Below, in pieces: positions 61,282 to 64,000 of a DNA stretch of 64,000 bases. Both the position numbers and the translations under genes were made by a program. Position 1 is the stretch's first letter; each line of letters starts with the position of its first letter. This stretch comes from Dongia deserti (GTDB taxonomy: Bacteria > Pseudomonadota > Alphaproteobacteria > Dongiales > Dongiaceae): contig NZ_QORW01000018.1 in assembly GCF_003574735.1 (NCBI RefSeq), positions 56,602 through 120,601 of the forward strand, written 5' to 3'. The notes under the pieces were generated by a model. It was not told the origin of the DNA, did not search any database, and was given only the letters and a program-made list of their open reading frames with translations.

Positions 61282-61752
61282 ATGTCCCGTCGTCACGCTG
61301 CCGAGAAGCGCGAAGTTCTGCCGGATGCCAAGTTTGGCGATCTGGTGATCACCAAGTTCATCAACTCGCTGATGTACGCCGGCAAGAAGTCGGTGGCCGA
61401 GAGCATCGTCTATGGCGCGCTCTCGCAAGTGGAGAAGAAGTCGAAGGGCGATCCGGTGAAGGCCTTCCACGAGGCGCTGGGCAATGTGAAGCCGCACCTC
61501 GAAGTGCGCTCCCGCCGCGTCGGTGGCGCGACCTATCAGGTGCCGGTCGAGGTTCGCCCGGACCGCGCCCAGGCGCTGGCGATCCGCTGGATCATCCAGA
61601 CCGCGCGCAGCCGCTCGGAGCAGACCATGACCGACCGCCTCTCCGCCGAGTTGCTGGATGCGTCCAACAACCGCGGCGCCTCGGTGAAGAAGCGCGAAGA
61701 CACGCATCGCATGGCGGAGGCCAACAAGGCCTTCTCGCATTACCGCTGGTAA
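61282..61752 (+). CDS. rpsG: 30S ribosomal protein S7
   Basis: 156 residues. [40 protein letters not shown] and [20 protein letters not shown] with [16 protein letters not shown] are S7 core motifs. It nucleates assembly of the 30S head. GGAGAG precedes the ATG, 12 bp after rpsL. Confidence 0.98.
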   Translation: MSRRHAAEKREVLPDAKFGDLVITKFINSLMYAGKKSVAESIVYGALSQVEKKSKGDPVKAFHEALGNVKPHLEVRSRRVGGATYQVPVEVRPDRAQALAIRWIIQTARSRSEQTMTDRLSAELLDASNNRGASVKKREDTHRMAEANKAFSHYRW

Positions 61753-61779
61753 GCCGGCCGAGCATAAGGAACGAGTATC

Positions 61780-63855
<2,076 letters not shown>

Positions 63856-63882
63856 CGCGGGCGTAAGGTAAGGAGCAGACCC

Positions 63883-64000
63883 ATGGCGAAGGCGAAGTTT
63901 GAGCGGACGAAGCCGCATTGCAACGTTGGAACGATTGGTCACGTTGACCATGGCAAGACGTCGTTGACGGCGGCGATCACGAAGATTCTGGCCGAGACGG
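63883..64000 (+). CDS. tuf: Elongation factor Tu (5' part, cut by the window edge)
   Basis: The first 39 codons are visible: [20 protein letters not shown] then [18 protein letters not shown], containing the GTP-binding GHVDHGKT motif. AAGGAG lies upstream. Position after fusA completes the str operon order. Confidence 0.97.
   Translation, partial: MAKAKFERTKPHCNVGTIGHVDHGKTSLTAAITKILAET

Overview
The window is GC-rich, gene-dense chromosomal DNA of an alphaproteobacterium. The evidence is a complete PhyR-NepR-EcfG general stress response locus, a CysN-CysC fusion, and two alphaproteobacterial housekeeping strings: rpoZ-rsh-acpS-lepB-rnc-era-recO...parC and rpsL-rpsG-fusA-tuf. No tRNA, rRNA, CRISPR array, complete transposon or prophage was seen. 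I cannot assign genus or order from the sequence alone.

Layout. 0-5.4 kb: acyl-CoA and aldehyde metabolism (thiolase, acrylyl-CoA reductase-like enzyme, hotdog thioesterase), interrupted by an aldo/keto reductase-LysR pair. A second, diverged copy of the thiolase 3' end follows that pair, so this looks like a recombination or insertion scar. 5.4-9.1 kb: tex, an S24-type repressor and a secreted Cys-containing protein. 9.2-23.6 kb: a general stress response island. It holds phyR, nepR and ecfG, a HisKA_2 sensor kinase, a second ECF sigma factor and a second NepR-like protein. It also holds typical stress effectors: dodecin, LpxR-type deacylase, Lon-like protease, galU, low-affinity iron permease, DUF3309, PRC-barrel, DUF883, holin-like, CsbD and DUF1328 proteins. 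Six intergenic sites match the EcfG promoter pattern GGAAC-N17/18-GTT. One is a perfectly symmetric, apparently bidirectional site between phyR and nepR.

23.6-28.6 kb: a minus-strand operon resembling the bufferin copper-metallophore RiPP systems. It contains a six-Cys exported precursor (BufA), an MNIO/DUF692 enzyme (BufB) and a DUF2063 partner (BufC), then a secreted HExxH peptidase and a second MNIO/DUF2063 pair with no precursor of its own. All junctions downstream of bufB overlap or nearly touch. This six-gene arrangement is the best candidate for an unusual system here. It is divergent from cysD-cysNC (sulfate activation).

31.7-43 kb: envelope and core functions (M23 peptidase-bactofilin, soluble lytic transglycosylase, Thr/Ser dehydratase, dapA-smpB), a divergent LysR/MFS efflux pair, a family-5 uracil-DNA glycosylase, a NYN-domain protein and folK. 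43-53.6 kb: rpoZ, rsh, acpS, lepB, rnc, era, recO, a DadA-like oxidoreductase and parC. 53.6-60.5 kb: two SDRs, a RecF/OLD-like ATPase, an NTF2-like protein, an orphan YjhX-family protein and a TctCBA transporter. 60.6-64 kb: a strong sigma-70-type promoter and the str operon, cut off inside tuf. A family of short palindromic intergenic repeats (core GTCATGGTCG...) recurs between 33.8 and 51.3 kb.
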